A DNA stretch of 34,404 bases from Clostridium fallax. GTDB taxonomy: Bacteria > Bacillota > Clostridia > Clostridiales > Clostridiaceae. The DNA is taken from NCBI RefSeq assembly GCF_900129365.1, contig NZ_FQVM01000025.1:1-34404 (forward strand). Direction: 5' to 3'. The notes under the pieces were generated by a model that was given only the letters and a program-made list of their open reading frames with translations, made no database searches and was not told the origin of the DNA. Positions within the stretch are counted from its first letter, which is position 1, and each line of letters starts with the position of its first letter. The translations under genes and the position numbers were made by a program. Below are positions 1 through 7,987 of the stretch, piece after piece.

Positions 1-40
1 CTAAAGATTAGTATATAGAAGATTAGTTTAAAAAATATTG

Positions 41-80
41 AAGGGTGTAAAAGATTAATTATCTTTTATACCTTTTAATT
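41..80 (+). terminator. Terminator-like hairpin just upstream of oppB
   Basis: Positions 41-55 pair with 61-75 as a 15-bp stem with two G:U pairs and a 5-nt loop (56-60), followed by a T-rich stretch. It ends about 20 nt before the oppB ribosome binding site. No start or promoter is evident between it and oppB, so it may be an intercistronic partial terminator below an upstream gene (perhaps the oligopeptide-binding protein, outside the window) rather than the end of a separate transcript. Confidence 0.7.
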
Positions 81-109
81 TTTCAAACTTTTTATAGGAG
101 GATAAAATT

Positions 110-1081
110 TTGGGTAAACGTATATTAAAAAGATTTTGGATTTCGCTATTAGTGTTTTTTGGAATATCTATTATTGTATTTATCTTTGTTCATAGTCAGC
201 CAGGCAATCCATATATACAAATGATTAATCCTAATGTACCAGCGGAGCAGACAGAGGAAATGTTAAAAAAATTAGGGTATTATGATTCTTTACCAGTTAA
301 ATATATGAAATGGTCTAGTAGAGCTATAAAAGGTGATTTAGGATATTCAATACAATATAAAGAACCAGTTATTAATGTAATAAATAAAAGAATGGGAAAT
401 ACAGTTCTTTTATCCTCAGTAGCTTTAATATTAAGTGTAAGTATAGCAATTCCTTTAGGAGTAATATCTGCTATGAAGAAGGAAAAAACTATAGATTATT
501 TGATAACAATATTATCTTTTATTGGAATATCTATACCTTCTTTCTTTTTTGGTATGCTTCTTATAAAGCTTTTAGCCTTTGATCTTAAGATATTTCCTAT
601 ATCAGGTATGAAAACTCCAGGAGAAAATTATATAGGAATTAAAGCTTTTTTTGATGTATTAAAACATATGATTATGCCAGTTATAGTTCTTGCTCTTATG
701 AATACAGCCTCACTTATGAGATATACAAGATCATCTATGCTAGAGAATATGAGTAAGGATTTTATACAAACTGCAAGAGCTAAAGGTATGACAAAGAAAA
801 AAGCTATTATGACTCATGGATTTAAAAATTCTTTAATACCTATAATAACAATTCTTTGTTTAGAGATACCAGGAATATTTTCAGGAGCATTAATAACAGA
901 AACTATATTTGTATGGCCAGGAATTGGAAGATTAAATTATGAAGCTGTGTTAAATAGAGATTATCCATTAATAATGGGTATACTTATGATTATAGCTATA
1001 GTTATATTATGTTCTAATATTTTAGCTGATTTACTCTATTCTTTAGTAGATCCTAGAATAAGATATAGTAAAAATAATTAG
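110..1081 (+). CDS. oppB: Oligopeptide ABC transporter permease (OppB-type)
   Basis: This 323-residue inner-membrane permease belongs to the binding-protein-dependent transport family of Opp/Dpp/App importers. The N-terminus has the usual basic start and first membrane helix (residues about 9-28), a long extracytoplasmic loop, and then five more hydrophobic segments from about residue 97. The cytoplasmic EAA-type loop, which contacts the ATPases, is seen around TARAKGMTKKKAIMTHGFKN. It starts at TTG with AGGAGG at 96-101. It is followed after 12 nt by oppC and then the two ATPase genes, which fixes the transporter class. Peptide substrate is inferred from the family; dipeptide or nickel relatives cannot be separated by sequence alone. 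Confidence 0.93.
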   Translation: MGKRILKRFWISLLVFFGISIIVFIFVHSQPGNPYIQMINPNVPAEQTEEMLKKLGYYDSLPVKYMKWSSRAIKGDLGYSIQYKEPVINVINKRMGNTVLLSSVALILSVSIAIPLGVISAMKKEKTIDYLITILSFIGISIPSFFFGMLLIKLLAFDLKIFPISGMKTPGENYIGIKAFFDVLKHMIMPVIVLALMNTASLMRYTRSSMLENMSKDFIQTARAKGMTKKKAIMTHGFKNSLIPIITILCLEIPGIFSGALITETIFVWPGIGRLNYEAVLNRDYPLIMGILMIIAIVILCSNILADLLYSLVDPRIRYSKNN

Positions 1082-1093
1082 AGGAGATATATT

Positions 1094-1939
1094 ATGAAAA
1101 ATAAAAATATGGCTTGGATTAAATTTAAAAAGAACAAACTTGCCTTATTTGGCTCTTTAATATTAATAATACTTATTATATTTTCCTTATTAGCTTCATT
1201 TATAACTAAGGTAGATATAAATAAAGTAGACCTATCTAATATATCTTCACCTCCAAGTGGAGAGCATATATTAGGTACTGATGAAATGGGAAGAGATATA
1301 TTTTCAAGGCTTATATATGGAGGAAGAGTTTCTTTATTAGTAGGAGTTATGGCAACATTTATTCAGGTTACAATAGGTGTTACATTAGGAGCTATTGCAG
1401 GATACTTTGGTGGAGCAGTAGATTTTATAATAATGAGAATTGTAGATATATTTATGTGCTTTCCCTTTTTTGTTATAGCTATTACCTTAGCAGCTTTATT
1501 AGGTCCTAGTGTTTGGAATGTAATTCTTATAATAGGAGTATTGTCTTGGACAAGTATAGCTAGAATAGTAAGAGCAGAGATATTAAGTATTAGAGAAATG
1601 GAATACATAGAGGCTTCTAAGGCCATAGGATTAAATTGGAATGAAATAATAATAAGACATATAATTCCAAATGTAATTCCTTCTATTTTAGTTACAGCTA
1701 CTCTTGCAATTGCAGGAGGAATATTAACAGAGTCTGCTTTAAGTTTTTTAGGCCTTGGAGTAAAACTTCCTAAACCTAGTTGGGGAAATATGCTATCTTC
1801 AGCTCAAAAAATGTCTACACTAAAAAATCAATGGTGGCAATGGGTACCTCCAGGCCTTTCAGTATTATTAACAGTTTTATCAATTAATTTTATTGGCGAT
1901 GGATTAAGGGATGCATTAGATCCTAAGATAAAAGTTTAA
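1094..1939 (+). CDS. oppC: Oligopeptide ABC transporter permease (OppC-type)
   Basis: This 281-residue protein is the second membrane subunit of the peptide importer. It has the OppC N-terminal segment with one helix (about residues 16-38), then the characteristic HILGTDEMGRDIFSRLIYG motif (about residues 56-74) that opens the OppC permease domain, and five further hydrophobic helices. The EAA loop is seen at EYIEASKAIGLNWNEIIIRH. A good GAGGAGA site lies before the ATG. It sits 12 nt after oppB and 14 nt before oppD, so the four genes are one transcription unit. Length is usual for the family. Confidence 0.93.
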   Translation: MKNKNMAWIKFKKNKLALFGSLILIILIIFSLLASFITKVDINKVDLSNISSPPSGEHILGTDEMGRDIFSRLIYGGRVSLLVGVMATFIQVTIGVTLGAIAGYFGGAVDFIIMRIVDIFMCFPFFVIAITLAALLGPSVWNVILIIGVLSWTSIARIVRAEILSIREMEYIEASKAIGLNWNEIIIRHIIPNVIPSILVTATLAIAGGILTESALSFLGLGVKLPKPSWGNMLSSAQKMSTLKNQWWQWVPPGLSVLLTVLSINFIGDGLRDALDPKIKV

Positions 1940-1953
1940 GGATGTGATAGATT

Positions 1954-2922
1954 TTGGATAATATTTTAGAAGTTAAAAATTTAAATGTAAAGATTAAAAA
2001 TTTAGATAAAGATATAAGTATTTTAGAAGATGTTAGCTTTTCCTTAAAAAGAGGCAAAATTACTGCTCTTGTAGGAGAATCTGGAAGTGGGAAAACTATT
2101 ACAGCCTTATCAATAACTAAACTTTTAAAGGATAACTTTAAGGTAGAAGGAAAAATTTTATATGAAGGAAAGTGTATATCAAGCCTTAAAGAAGAAGAGA
2201 TTTGTAAAATAAGAGGAAAAGATATATCTTTAATATTTCAAGATCCTATGACAGCATTAAATCCTATAATGACTGTAGGAGAACAAATAGAGGAAGTTTT
2301 TACTCTTCATTTTAATGATATGAATAAAAAGGATAAAAAGAAAAAAGTCTTAGAAGTATTAAAGCTTGTTAAAATACCTAATGTAGAAGAGGTAGCAAAT
2401 TTATATCCTTTTCAATTGAGTGGAGGATTAAGGCAAAGAGTTATGATTGCTTTAGGAATATGCTGTAATCCTAAAATTATAATTGCTGATGAACCAACCA
2501 CCGCTTTAGATGTAACTATACAAATGGAGATATTAGACCTTTTAAAAGAACTTACTTTAAAACTAGATGCTACAGTGCTTATAATAACCCATGATTTAGG
2601 AGTGGTAGCAGAAATATGTGATGAAGTTATAGTTATGTATTTAGGAAGAATTATTGAAAATAGTGATATAGTAGAGTTTTTTAATAATAATTTTCATCCG
2701 TATTCTAAAGGTCTTATTAAGTCTAATCCTTATAATATTAAAAATAATAGGTTTTTTACAATTAAAGGTACCGTTCCTAGAATTGATTTTAAGCCTTTAG
2801 GATGTAAGTTTAATACAAGATGTGATTTTGCTATGGAAAAGTGTAAAGGTGAAGAACCAGAGCTAATAAAAATAAAAGAAAATCACTTTGTAAGATGTTG
2901 GTTAAGTTTAAAAGAAAGCTAG
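1954..2922 (+). CDS. oppD: Oligopeptide ABC transporter ATP-binding protein (OppD-type)
   Basis: This 322-residue ATPase energises peptide import with its partner OppF. Walker A is GESGSGKT at residues 41-48, the Q-loop region reads IFQDPMTALNP, the ABC signature is the Opp-typical LSGGLRQRV, and Walker B is IIIADEPTTALDV followed by the switch HDLG. The C-terminal oligopeptide/dipeptide transporter extension carries the conserved cysteines (GCKFNTRCDFAMEKC, then a Cys near the end), which in homologues bind an iron-sulfur cluster. It starts at TTG preceded by AAGGATGTGA. The oppF gene starts 10 nt after its stop. Confidence 0.93.
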   Translation: MDNILEVKNLNVKIKNLDKDISILEDVSFSLKRGKITALVGESGSGKTITALSITKLLKDNFKVEGKILYEGKCISSLKEEEICKIRGKDISLIFQDPMTALNPIMTVGEQIEEVFTLHFNDMNKKDKKKKVLEVLKLVKIPNVEEVANLYPFQLSGGLRQRVMIALGICCNPKIIIADEPTTALDVTIQMEILDLLKELTLKLDATVLIITHDLGVVAEICDEVIVMYLGRIIENSDIVEFFNNNFHPYSKGLIKSNPYNIKNNRFFTIKGTVPRIDFKPLGCKFNTRCDFAMEKCKGEEPELIKIKENHFVRCWLSLKES

Positions 2923-2932
2923 GTGAATTTAA

Positions 2933-3934
2933 TTGAAGAATTCTTTAGATAAAGATTATATATTAGAAGTTAATAATTTAAAAAAATATTTTTCTATGAA
3001 TACTAGCTTTTTTAATAGAAATAAAAAATACTTAAAGGCTATTGATGATGTTTCCTTTAAAATAGAAAGAGGAAAAATAATGGCTTTAGTAGGAGAATCA
3101 GGTTGTGGAAAATCTACTACAGGAAAAGTTATTTTAAATTTAATTAAAGGAACTGGCGGAGAAGTAATTTTTGATAAAAAAGTATTATTCAATATAGAAA
3201 AAAAAGAAAAAGTAAGTAAAAAAGAAATTACAAGTATAAGAAAAAATATGCAAATAATTTTTCAAGATCCTTATGGAAGTTTAGATCCAAGGAAAAATAT
3301 TAATTACATAGTTTCAGAAGGACTTATAAAACATAAATTAGTAAATAATAAAATGCAGTGTGAAAAGGTAGTTAAAGAGTATTTAAACTACTGTGGAATA
3401 AATGATGATGTTTTAGATAGATATCCTCATGAATTTAGTGGAGGACAAAGGCAAAGAATTGGAATTGCAAGAGCATTGGTTTTAAAACCTAAATTTATAG
3501 TTTGTGATGAGCCAACGGCAGCTTTAGATGTTTCAGTTCAATCTCAAATTTTAAATTTGATGTTACATTTAAAGGATAAATTTAAGTTAACCTATTTATT
3601 TATTTCTCATAACCTAAATGTTGTTAAGAATTTTTCAGATTATATAGGGGTTATGTATTTAGGAATTATTGTAGAAAAGGGAAAAACTAAAGACATATTT
3701 GAAAATCCTCTTCATCCATATACAAAGGCATTAATATCATCTATACCTAAAAGCCATCCCTTAGAAAAGAGGGAAAGAATTTTATTAAAGGGAGAGATAC
3801 CTACAGGTAGTTCTATTCCAGAAGGTTGTAGATTTCATACAAGATGTCCTTATGCTAAGGATATATGCAAAAACGAAGCTCCTATCTTTAAAGAAGTTAA
3901 TAGAGAACATTTTGTATGCTGTCACTTTGTATAA
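2933..3934 (+). CDS. oppF: Oligopeptide ABC transporter ATP-binding protein (OppF-type)
   Basis: This 333-residue partner ATPase has Walker A GESGCGKS, Q-loop IFQDPYGSLDPR (the SLDPR form typical of OppF/DppF), signature FSGGQRQRI and Walker B FIVCDEPTAALDV. The C-terminal cysteine-bearing extension (GCRFHTRCPYAKDIC) is present as in OppD. It starts at TTG after AGGTGA. No gene for a solute-binding protein follows within this window; the next gene, after 92 nt, is unrelated. I see no clear terminator directly after oppF, so the transcript may continue to the hairpin at 4907. Confidence 0.93.
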   Translation: MKNSLDKDYILEVNNLKKYFSMNTSFFNRNKKYLKAIDDVSFKIERGKIMALVGESGCGKSTTGKVILNLIKGTGGEVIFDKKVLFNIEKKEKVSKKEITSIRKNMQIIFQDPYGSLDPRKNINYIVSEGLIKHKLVNNKMQCEKVVKEYLNYCGINDDVLDRYPHEFSGGQRQRIGIARALVLKPKFIVCDEPTAALDVSVQSQILNLMLHLKDKFKLTYLFISHNLNVVKNFSDYIGVMYLGIIVEKGKTKDIFENPLHPYTKALISSIPKSHPLEKRERILLKGEIPTGSSIPEGCRFHTRCPYAKDICKNEAPIFKEVNREHFVCCHFV

Positions 3935-4026
3935 ATATATAATTTTAAGTGATATTAGAAAAAATAATAAGTATATATTATAAAGAAACCTTTTATTAAT
4001 GAAATAAAAATTTAGGGAGAATTCTT

Positions 4027-4908
4027 GTGAGTGTAAGTGGTAACTTATTTAATTTTACTCCTTTACTTATGAATAAAAATTTAATGCTTGAATTATTTTC
4101 AGTTAATGGAGCATTTTTATCAGATACTTTAAGTATAAGGTATTCTTTAGAATGCTCAGATGAAAGAAGAGCAGCTATTGAAAAACAATTGGATAAAGAT
4201 ATTCACGATTGCTTAAAAATATGTGATGATTTTACTGGAGAAAGGTTAAACAGAGAGGTAACAGTAAAAGAAGTTACTCTTTCTAGAACTATTACTCTAT
4301 TTTCTATATTTTTTAATTTAAGAAATCAATTAGAGAATGAAAAAAAATTAGTGATTATAGATAAAAAAAATTATGAATTTAATAAGATTAGGGAAGGAGA
4401 TATAGTTGAACTAGAAGGAGTTATTATGGAAAATCAACCTATAACAACCTTGAAACTTTTAATTAATATACTAGAAAATATAGATAAAGATTTTATAAAA
4501 GCAAGATTTAAGGAGTTAAAAACTATAATAAATTATGATATTTTACTTAATAGTTTAAAAATGTGTTATGAAAAATGTACAGAATATAATACTAGGGATT
4601 TAATTTTAAATTTAAACAATAAAGAGGTTGTTTTAACAGCTAATATGGATCATCTAATAGATAATCATCCTTACGATATATTAAGAGGTAGGTGTAGAAT
4701 TTTAGCAAAGTCTATTAGGGTAATAAGAGAAGAAGAGGAGATAAATTTATTTAGAAGAACTGGAATGGTAGAGTATTATAATAGCTTTTTTAAGAATATA
4801 GAAGGTCATTTAAATATAATAAGAGAAAATGGAATTGTAATACCTAAAATAAACCCTGTTATTAAGGGGCCAACTATACAGGTTGTTCCTATTGCTGTTT
4901 ATCTATAA
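4027..4908 (+). CDS. Uncharacterised soluble protein, possibly DUF6414-like
   Basis: This 293-residue protein has no signal peptide or membrane helix. The GTG start follows AGGGAGA at 4014-4020. The N-terminal half is mixed and charged; a stretch near residues 125-145 reads REGDIVELEGVIMENQP, which looks like a small beta-barrel or ligand-binding fold, then helices, then LAKSIRVIREEEEINLFRRTG near residues 222-245. From memory this end resembles the DUF6414 family of Firmicute proteins, but I could not check this and no function is known to me. It lies downstream of oppF on the same strand and ends in a hairpin shared with the converging ligase gene. Confidence 0.75.
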   Translation: MSVSGNLFNFTPLLMNKNLMLELFSVNGAFLSDTLSIRYSLECSDERRAAIEKQLDKDIHDCLKICDDFTGERLNREVTVKEVTLSRTITLFSIFFNLRNQLENEKKLVIIDKKNYEFNKIREGDIVELEGVIMENQPITTLKLLINILENIDKDFIKARFKELKTIINYDILLNSLKMCYEKCTEYNTRDLILNLNNKEVVLTANMDHLIDNHPYDILRGRCRILAKSIRVIREEEEINLFRRTGMVEYYNSFFKNIEGHLNIIRENGIVIPKINPVIKGPTIQVVPIAVYL

Positions 4909-4940
4909 AAATAAAAGCTTATAGCTTTTATTTTTATAGT
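4907..4940. terminator. Bidirectional terminator between converging genes
   Basis: Positions 4907-4919 and 4923-4935 form a perfect 13-bp stem with a 3-nt loop; A-runs and T-runs flank it on both sides. It lies between the stop of the plus-strand gene at 4908 and the stop of the minus-strand ligase at 4944 and can serve both. Confidence 0.85.
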
Positions 4941-4943
4941 TTT

Positions 4944-5723
4944 TTAAAGGATTATAGAAACTTCTCCAGATATTAATTTAATTTTTTCTAATGTAGATTT
5001 TTCTATTAAAAGAGAACCATCGTCACAAATATCTAAAACTTTACCTTTGAACACCGAATTATTATATATGTATTTTATATTTTCTCCAATTATAAGAGAA
5101 TTATTTCTACATATATTTAGAAAATTAATATTATTATTTAGTTTAAAATTTTCATATCTTAATTCTAAATCATTTAAAAAGAAAGCTATAAATTCTTCAC
5201 GATTTAAATCTATACCTGTTTCTATTTTTATAGAAGAGGCTTTATTTATTAAATCAGGAGATATATCAGATATATCTAAAGATATATTAACTCCTATACC
5301 TAGTATTATATGACCTTTATTTTCATTATCAAAAACTTGTTCTATTAATATTCCAGAGATTTTTTTATTATTTAGATAAATGTCATTAGGCCATTTTATC
5401 TTCGTATGTATGTTATATTTTTTAAAAGTACTATGTATAGATGCAGCAATAAGGTGAGGAAGAAGCATTAATTTATTTAAAGATAAATCATTATCTAAAA
5501 TAAGAGACATATAAATTCCTTTACCTTCAACAGAAAGCCACGGCTTTTCTTGTCTTCCTCTTCCCATAGTTTGTTTTTCAGAGATTATTAAGGTTCCACT
5601 ATAAGAACCTTCTTTACATATTTTTTTTCCGTAGGTATTTGTAGAATCTATTAAATTAAAGGTTAATATGTTATTTCCAAATAAACTAGTCTTTAGATGT
5701 TTTTTTATTAAGTTTTTATCCAT
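4944..5723 (-). CDS. birA: Biotin-[acetyl-CoA-carboxylase] ligase without HTH domain
   Basis: This 259-residue enzyme activates biotin with ATP and transfers it to the lysine of biotin carboxyl carrier proteins. The catalytic motif GRGRQEKPW begins at residue 54 and binds biotinyl-AMP; the KWPNDIYLNNKKISGIL motif follows, and a small C-terminal SH3-like domain closes the protein. The protein starts just ahead of the catalytic domain (STNTYGK at 27-33), so the N-terminal winged helix used by bifunctional BirA to repress biotin genes is absent. The ATG has an AAAGGA site, and no missing exon-like HTH coding is visible upstream. It is therefore a ligase only, not a repressor. Confidence 0.92.
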   Translation of the reverse strand: MDKNLIKKHLKTSLFGNNILTFNLIDSTNTYGKKICKEGSYSGTLIISEKQTMGRGRQEKPWLSVEGKGIYMSLILDNDLSLNKLMLLPHLIAASIHSTFKKYNIHTKIKWPNDIYLNNKKISGILIEQVFDNENKGHIILGIGVNISLDISDISPDLINKASSIKIETGIDLNREEFIAFFLNDLELRYENFKLNNNINFLNICRNNSLIIGENIKYIYNNSVFKGKVLDICDDGSLLIEKSTLEKIKLISGEVSIIL

Positions 5724-5768
5724 AAAAAAATCCTTTCAAATTTTTAAAAAGTTAAGTAGTTTTATATA

Positions 5769-5808
5769 AAAAAGATGCTATCATAAAAATTATTAATGAT
5801 ACCATCTT
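5769..5808 (-). terminator. Terminator of the zinc ABC transporter operon
   Basis: Arms at 5772-5784 and 5796-5808 pair with one internal C/C mismatch around an 11-nt loop. Read on the minus strand the stem is followed by a run of T. It lies directly after the permease stop (5815). Confidence 0.8.
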
Positions 5809-5814
5809 AAAATA

Positions 5815-6618
5815 CTAATTTTTATATCTATTTATTATAATTGATATTAATAAGGTTGCAACAGAAGTTATAGCAATGGTACCACCTGGGGCAGTATTAA
5901 AAACATATGAGGTTATAAGTCCTAAAAGTATATCAATAAAACCAATAATCATAGAAATTATTAAAGTCTTTGAAAAGCCTTTTTTAAACTGCATAGCAGC
6001 AGCTACAGGAACTACTATTATTGATGATATTACAAGAATCCCCATAACTCTTATTGAAACAGAAATTGTAGCACCTACTATTAATGTAAAGATATAATTT
6101 ATAAGTTTTACATTAATGCCAGAAACCTTAGCACCTTCCTCATCAAAGGTAGTGTATATAAGTTTTTTGTAAAGGAATCCTATTAATATAAAGCAAATAA
6201 TACTTACAATAAATATTATTAGTAAATCTTCATTTGATACTGTTAATATGCTACCAAAAAGATATGAATTTACTTTAGCATTAGTTTTACCACTACTTAC
6301 TAATATAATAGCAATACCTAAACTTAAAGTTAAAATAATTGACATAACAAGTTCTGCATATCTTTTAAAATAGTTTCTTAAAAGTTCAATAACTACAGCA
6401 CATAAGGATGTAAATATAAAAGCTGTAATTAGAGGATTATATCCTAAAACTAAACCGATTGCTACTCCTGCAAAGGAAGAGTGAGATAAAGTATCTCCAA
6501 TCATAGAATATCTTTTAAGAACTAAAAATAATCCTATACATGGACATAGAAGGGAGATTATAAGTCCTGCCAAAAAGGCATTTTGCATAAATTCAAGCTG
6601 AAACATACTGAAAAACAT
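5815..6618 (-). CDS. znuB: Zinc/manganese-type ABC transporter permease (ABC-3 family)
   Basis: This 267-residue membrane protein has about eight hydrophobic helices and the ABC-3 family start region (FMQNAFLAGLIISLLCPCIG) followed by LSHSSFAGVAIGLVLG, the loop typical of ZnuB/AdcB/TroC permeases. The ATG follows AGAGGAG located inside the end of the ATPase gene, and only one base separates the ATPase stop from this start, so the two are translationally coupled. Zinc rather than manganese is inferred from the partner ATPase P-loop and from the operator upstream. A gene for the metal-binding lipoprotein is not adjacent. Confidence 0.88.
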   Translation of the reverse strand: MFFSMFQLEFMQNAFLAGLIISLLCPCIGLFLVLKRYSMIGDTLSHSSFAGVAIGLVLGYNPLITAFIFTSLCAVVIELLRNYFKRYAELVMSIILTLSLGIAIILVSSGKTNAKVNSYLFGSILTVSNEDLLIIFIVSIICFILIGFLYKKLIYTTFDEEGAKVSGINVKLINYIFTLIVGATISVSIRVMGILVISSIIVVPVAAAMQFKKGFSKTLIISMIIGFIDILLGLITSYVFNTAPGGTIAITSVATLLISIIINRYKN

Positions 6619-6619
6619 A

Positions 6620-7300
6620 CTAAATCTCCTCTCTAGTTAAAAAGATATTATTTTTATTAATAAGATTTTTATATTCTTCTACTGTATAAAATTTAGCATC
6701 CCCTTCAAAAAGTTCTAATATATGAGTAGAGTATTCTAATGCCATTTTTAAATTATGTTCTACAGATAAAATAGTTATATTTAAAGTTTCATTTAAATTT
6801 TTTATAAGAGAATATATTTCTTTTTGTGATTTATGATCTACCCCTGTACTTAATTCATCTAGTATTAAAAGGTCAGGACAACCCATAAGAGCCCTGGCTA
6901 TAAATATTTTTTGTTGTTGCCCTCCAGATAAGCTACCTATAAGATTATTTTTAAAGTTTTCCATTTTTACTTGAGATAGAGCTTTATCTATTATGCTCTT
7001 ATCTTTTAACTTTAAAACAGAAGCATGACAGCTTAAAACTTCTTTTACTGTAATGGAAAATTGAGAATTAAAACTATCAACTTTTTGAGGTACATATCCT
7101 ATTTTATTATAGTCTAAATCTATAGAACCTAAACATGGTTTTAATTGATTTAATATTAATTTTACTAGTGTAGTTTTACAACTACCATTAGGTCCTATAA
7201 TAGAAACGTAAGCCCCCTTAGGTATGTTTATTGAAACATTATCTAAAGCATAAGGAGGCTTTGAATTATAGGAAAAACATAGATTATTTATTTTAATCAA
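6620..7300 (-). CDS. znuC: Zinc-type ABC transporter ATP-binding protein
   Basis: The ATPase of the metal importer, 226 residues from the chosen start. Walker A reads GPNGSCKT (residues 36-43) with Cys41 in the place of the usual Gly; from memory, Firmicute AdcC proteins also replace this Gly by Ala or Ser, so this supports a zinc-type ATPase rather than a broken gene. The signature is LSGGQQQKIF, Walker B is LLILDELSTGVD and the switch is VEHNL. AGGAG at 7310-7314 touches a TTG at 7309, which leaves no spacer, whereas TTG at 7300 has a normal 9-nt spacer and gives the start MIKINNLCFSY; I take the latter. Confidence 0.9.
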   Translation of the reverse strand: MIKINNLCFSYNSKPPYALDNVSINIPKGAYVSIIGPNGSCKTTLVKLILNQLKPCLGSIDLDYNKIGYVPQKVDSFNSQFSITVKEVLSCHASVLKLKDKSIIDKALSQVKMENFKNNLIGSLSGGQQQKIFIARALMGCPDLLILDELSTGVDHKSQKEIYSLIKNLNETLNITILSVEHNLKMALEYSTHILELFEGDAKFYTVEEYKNLINKNNIFLTREEI

Positions 7301-7332
7301 AATTATCAACTCCTAGTTTAATTTACTTATAT

Positions 7333-7362
7333 ATTATATATGGAAATGCAAATTATTTGCAA
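7333..7362 (-). promoter_or_regulatory. Promoter of the zinc transporter operon
   Basis: On the minus strand a -35 box TTGCAA (7357-7362) and a -10 box TATAAT (7333-7338) are separated by 18 nt. The perfect -10 and position about 33 nt ahead of the ATPase start make this a convincing vegetative promoter. The palindromic operator covers most of the -35 box and part of the spacer. Confidence 0.75.
7347..7361. promoter_or_regulatory. Putative Zur-type operator (15-bp palindrome)
   Basis: TGCAAAT-T-ATTTGCA is a perfect 7-1-7 inverted repeat, the geometry of Fur-family (Fur/Zur/PerR) binding sites. It overlaps the -35 box of the znuC promoter, so a bound repressor would block transcription. The link to Zur is inferred from the metal transporter below it; no zur gene is in the window. 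Confidence 0.6.
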
Positions 7363-7408
7363 GAACTAGGATTAATAAATAATATTTATATTAATTTTAA
7401 GTGAATAT

Positions 7409-7783
7409 TTAACTTTCCAGTAAAGTGACATCTTCAAGTGTCCATTTATCTGATTTGTTTTTCTCAAAATAAGCTTTATACATAGTTTTAGGATGAGGTG
7501 CTTTTGGATGCATTCCAGTAACTTCTACTACAGCAGAATTACCGTCAGAAAAAACTAAGTTCATAGCTTGTACATCCAATACCTTGCTGTTATTAAAAGG
7601 GTAAGTTGTCATATAATATTCTGTTGCATAATAAAGGTCTTTACATTTAGAATTAACATATATTAATCTAATACTAATGATAAAAGTAATAACAAAAATA
7701 ATAGCACTTGTATAAGTTATTATTCTTCGTCTTTTCATAATTTTAGAGCGTCTACTTCTTGTCATTCTCATTTTTTTAGACAT
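7409..7783 (-). CDS. Small single-pass membrane protein, function unknown
   Basis: This 124-residue protein has a very basic N-terminus (KKMRMTRSRRSKIMKRRR), one transmembrane helix at about residues 22-42, and an outside domain of about 80 residues that has the look of a small NTF2-like or cystatin-like beta sheet (AVVEVTGMHPK, YKAYFEKNKSDKWTLEDVTLL). Topology is therefore N-inside, C-outside. Its ATG has a near-perfect AGGAGGTGAT site. It is on the same strand as the zinc importer, but the operator and promoter at 7333-7362 sit between them, so it is probably a separate unit. I do not recognise the family. Confidence 0.75.
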   Translation of the reverse strand: MSKKMRMTRSRRSKIMKRRRIITYTSAIIFVITFIISIRLIYVNSKCKDLYYATEYYMTTYPFNNSKVLDVQAMNLVFSDGNSAVVEVTGMHPKAPHPKTMYKAYFEKNKSDKWTLEDVTLLES

Positions 7784-7869
7784 AAAATCACCTCCTAAAA
7801 ATATAATACCAAATTATGGAAAAACATTAAACTATTTTTATAGATTTAATGAGAATAATTTTATCTATA

Positions 7870-7898
7870 TTACCTAAAAAAATAATATGAGGTATAAT
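7870..7898 (+). promoter_or_regulatory. Candidate promoter for the 7988 gene
   Basis: A consensus TATAAT (7893-7898) is placed 17 nt after TTACCT (7870-7875), a weak -35 box. The distance to the start codon at 7988 leaves a leader of about 80 nt. The region is AT-rich, so chance matches are possible. Confidence 0.45.
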
Positions 7899-7987
7899 AT
7901 TAAAAAATAGTATATAATAAAATCCTATTTAACAATAATAAATATTTATTTATAAGAATAAAATAAAAAGAAAGAAGGGATTATAAG

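Noticed and set aside
6620..7300. The altered P-loop as evidence of a dead ABC ATPase
   Set aside because: All other motifs are intact, the gene is coupled to its permease, and zinc-type homologues are remembered to vary at this position.
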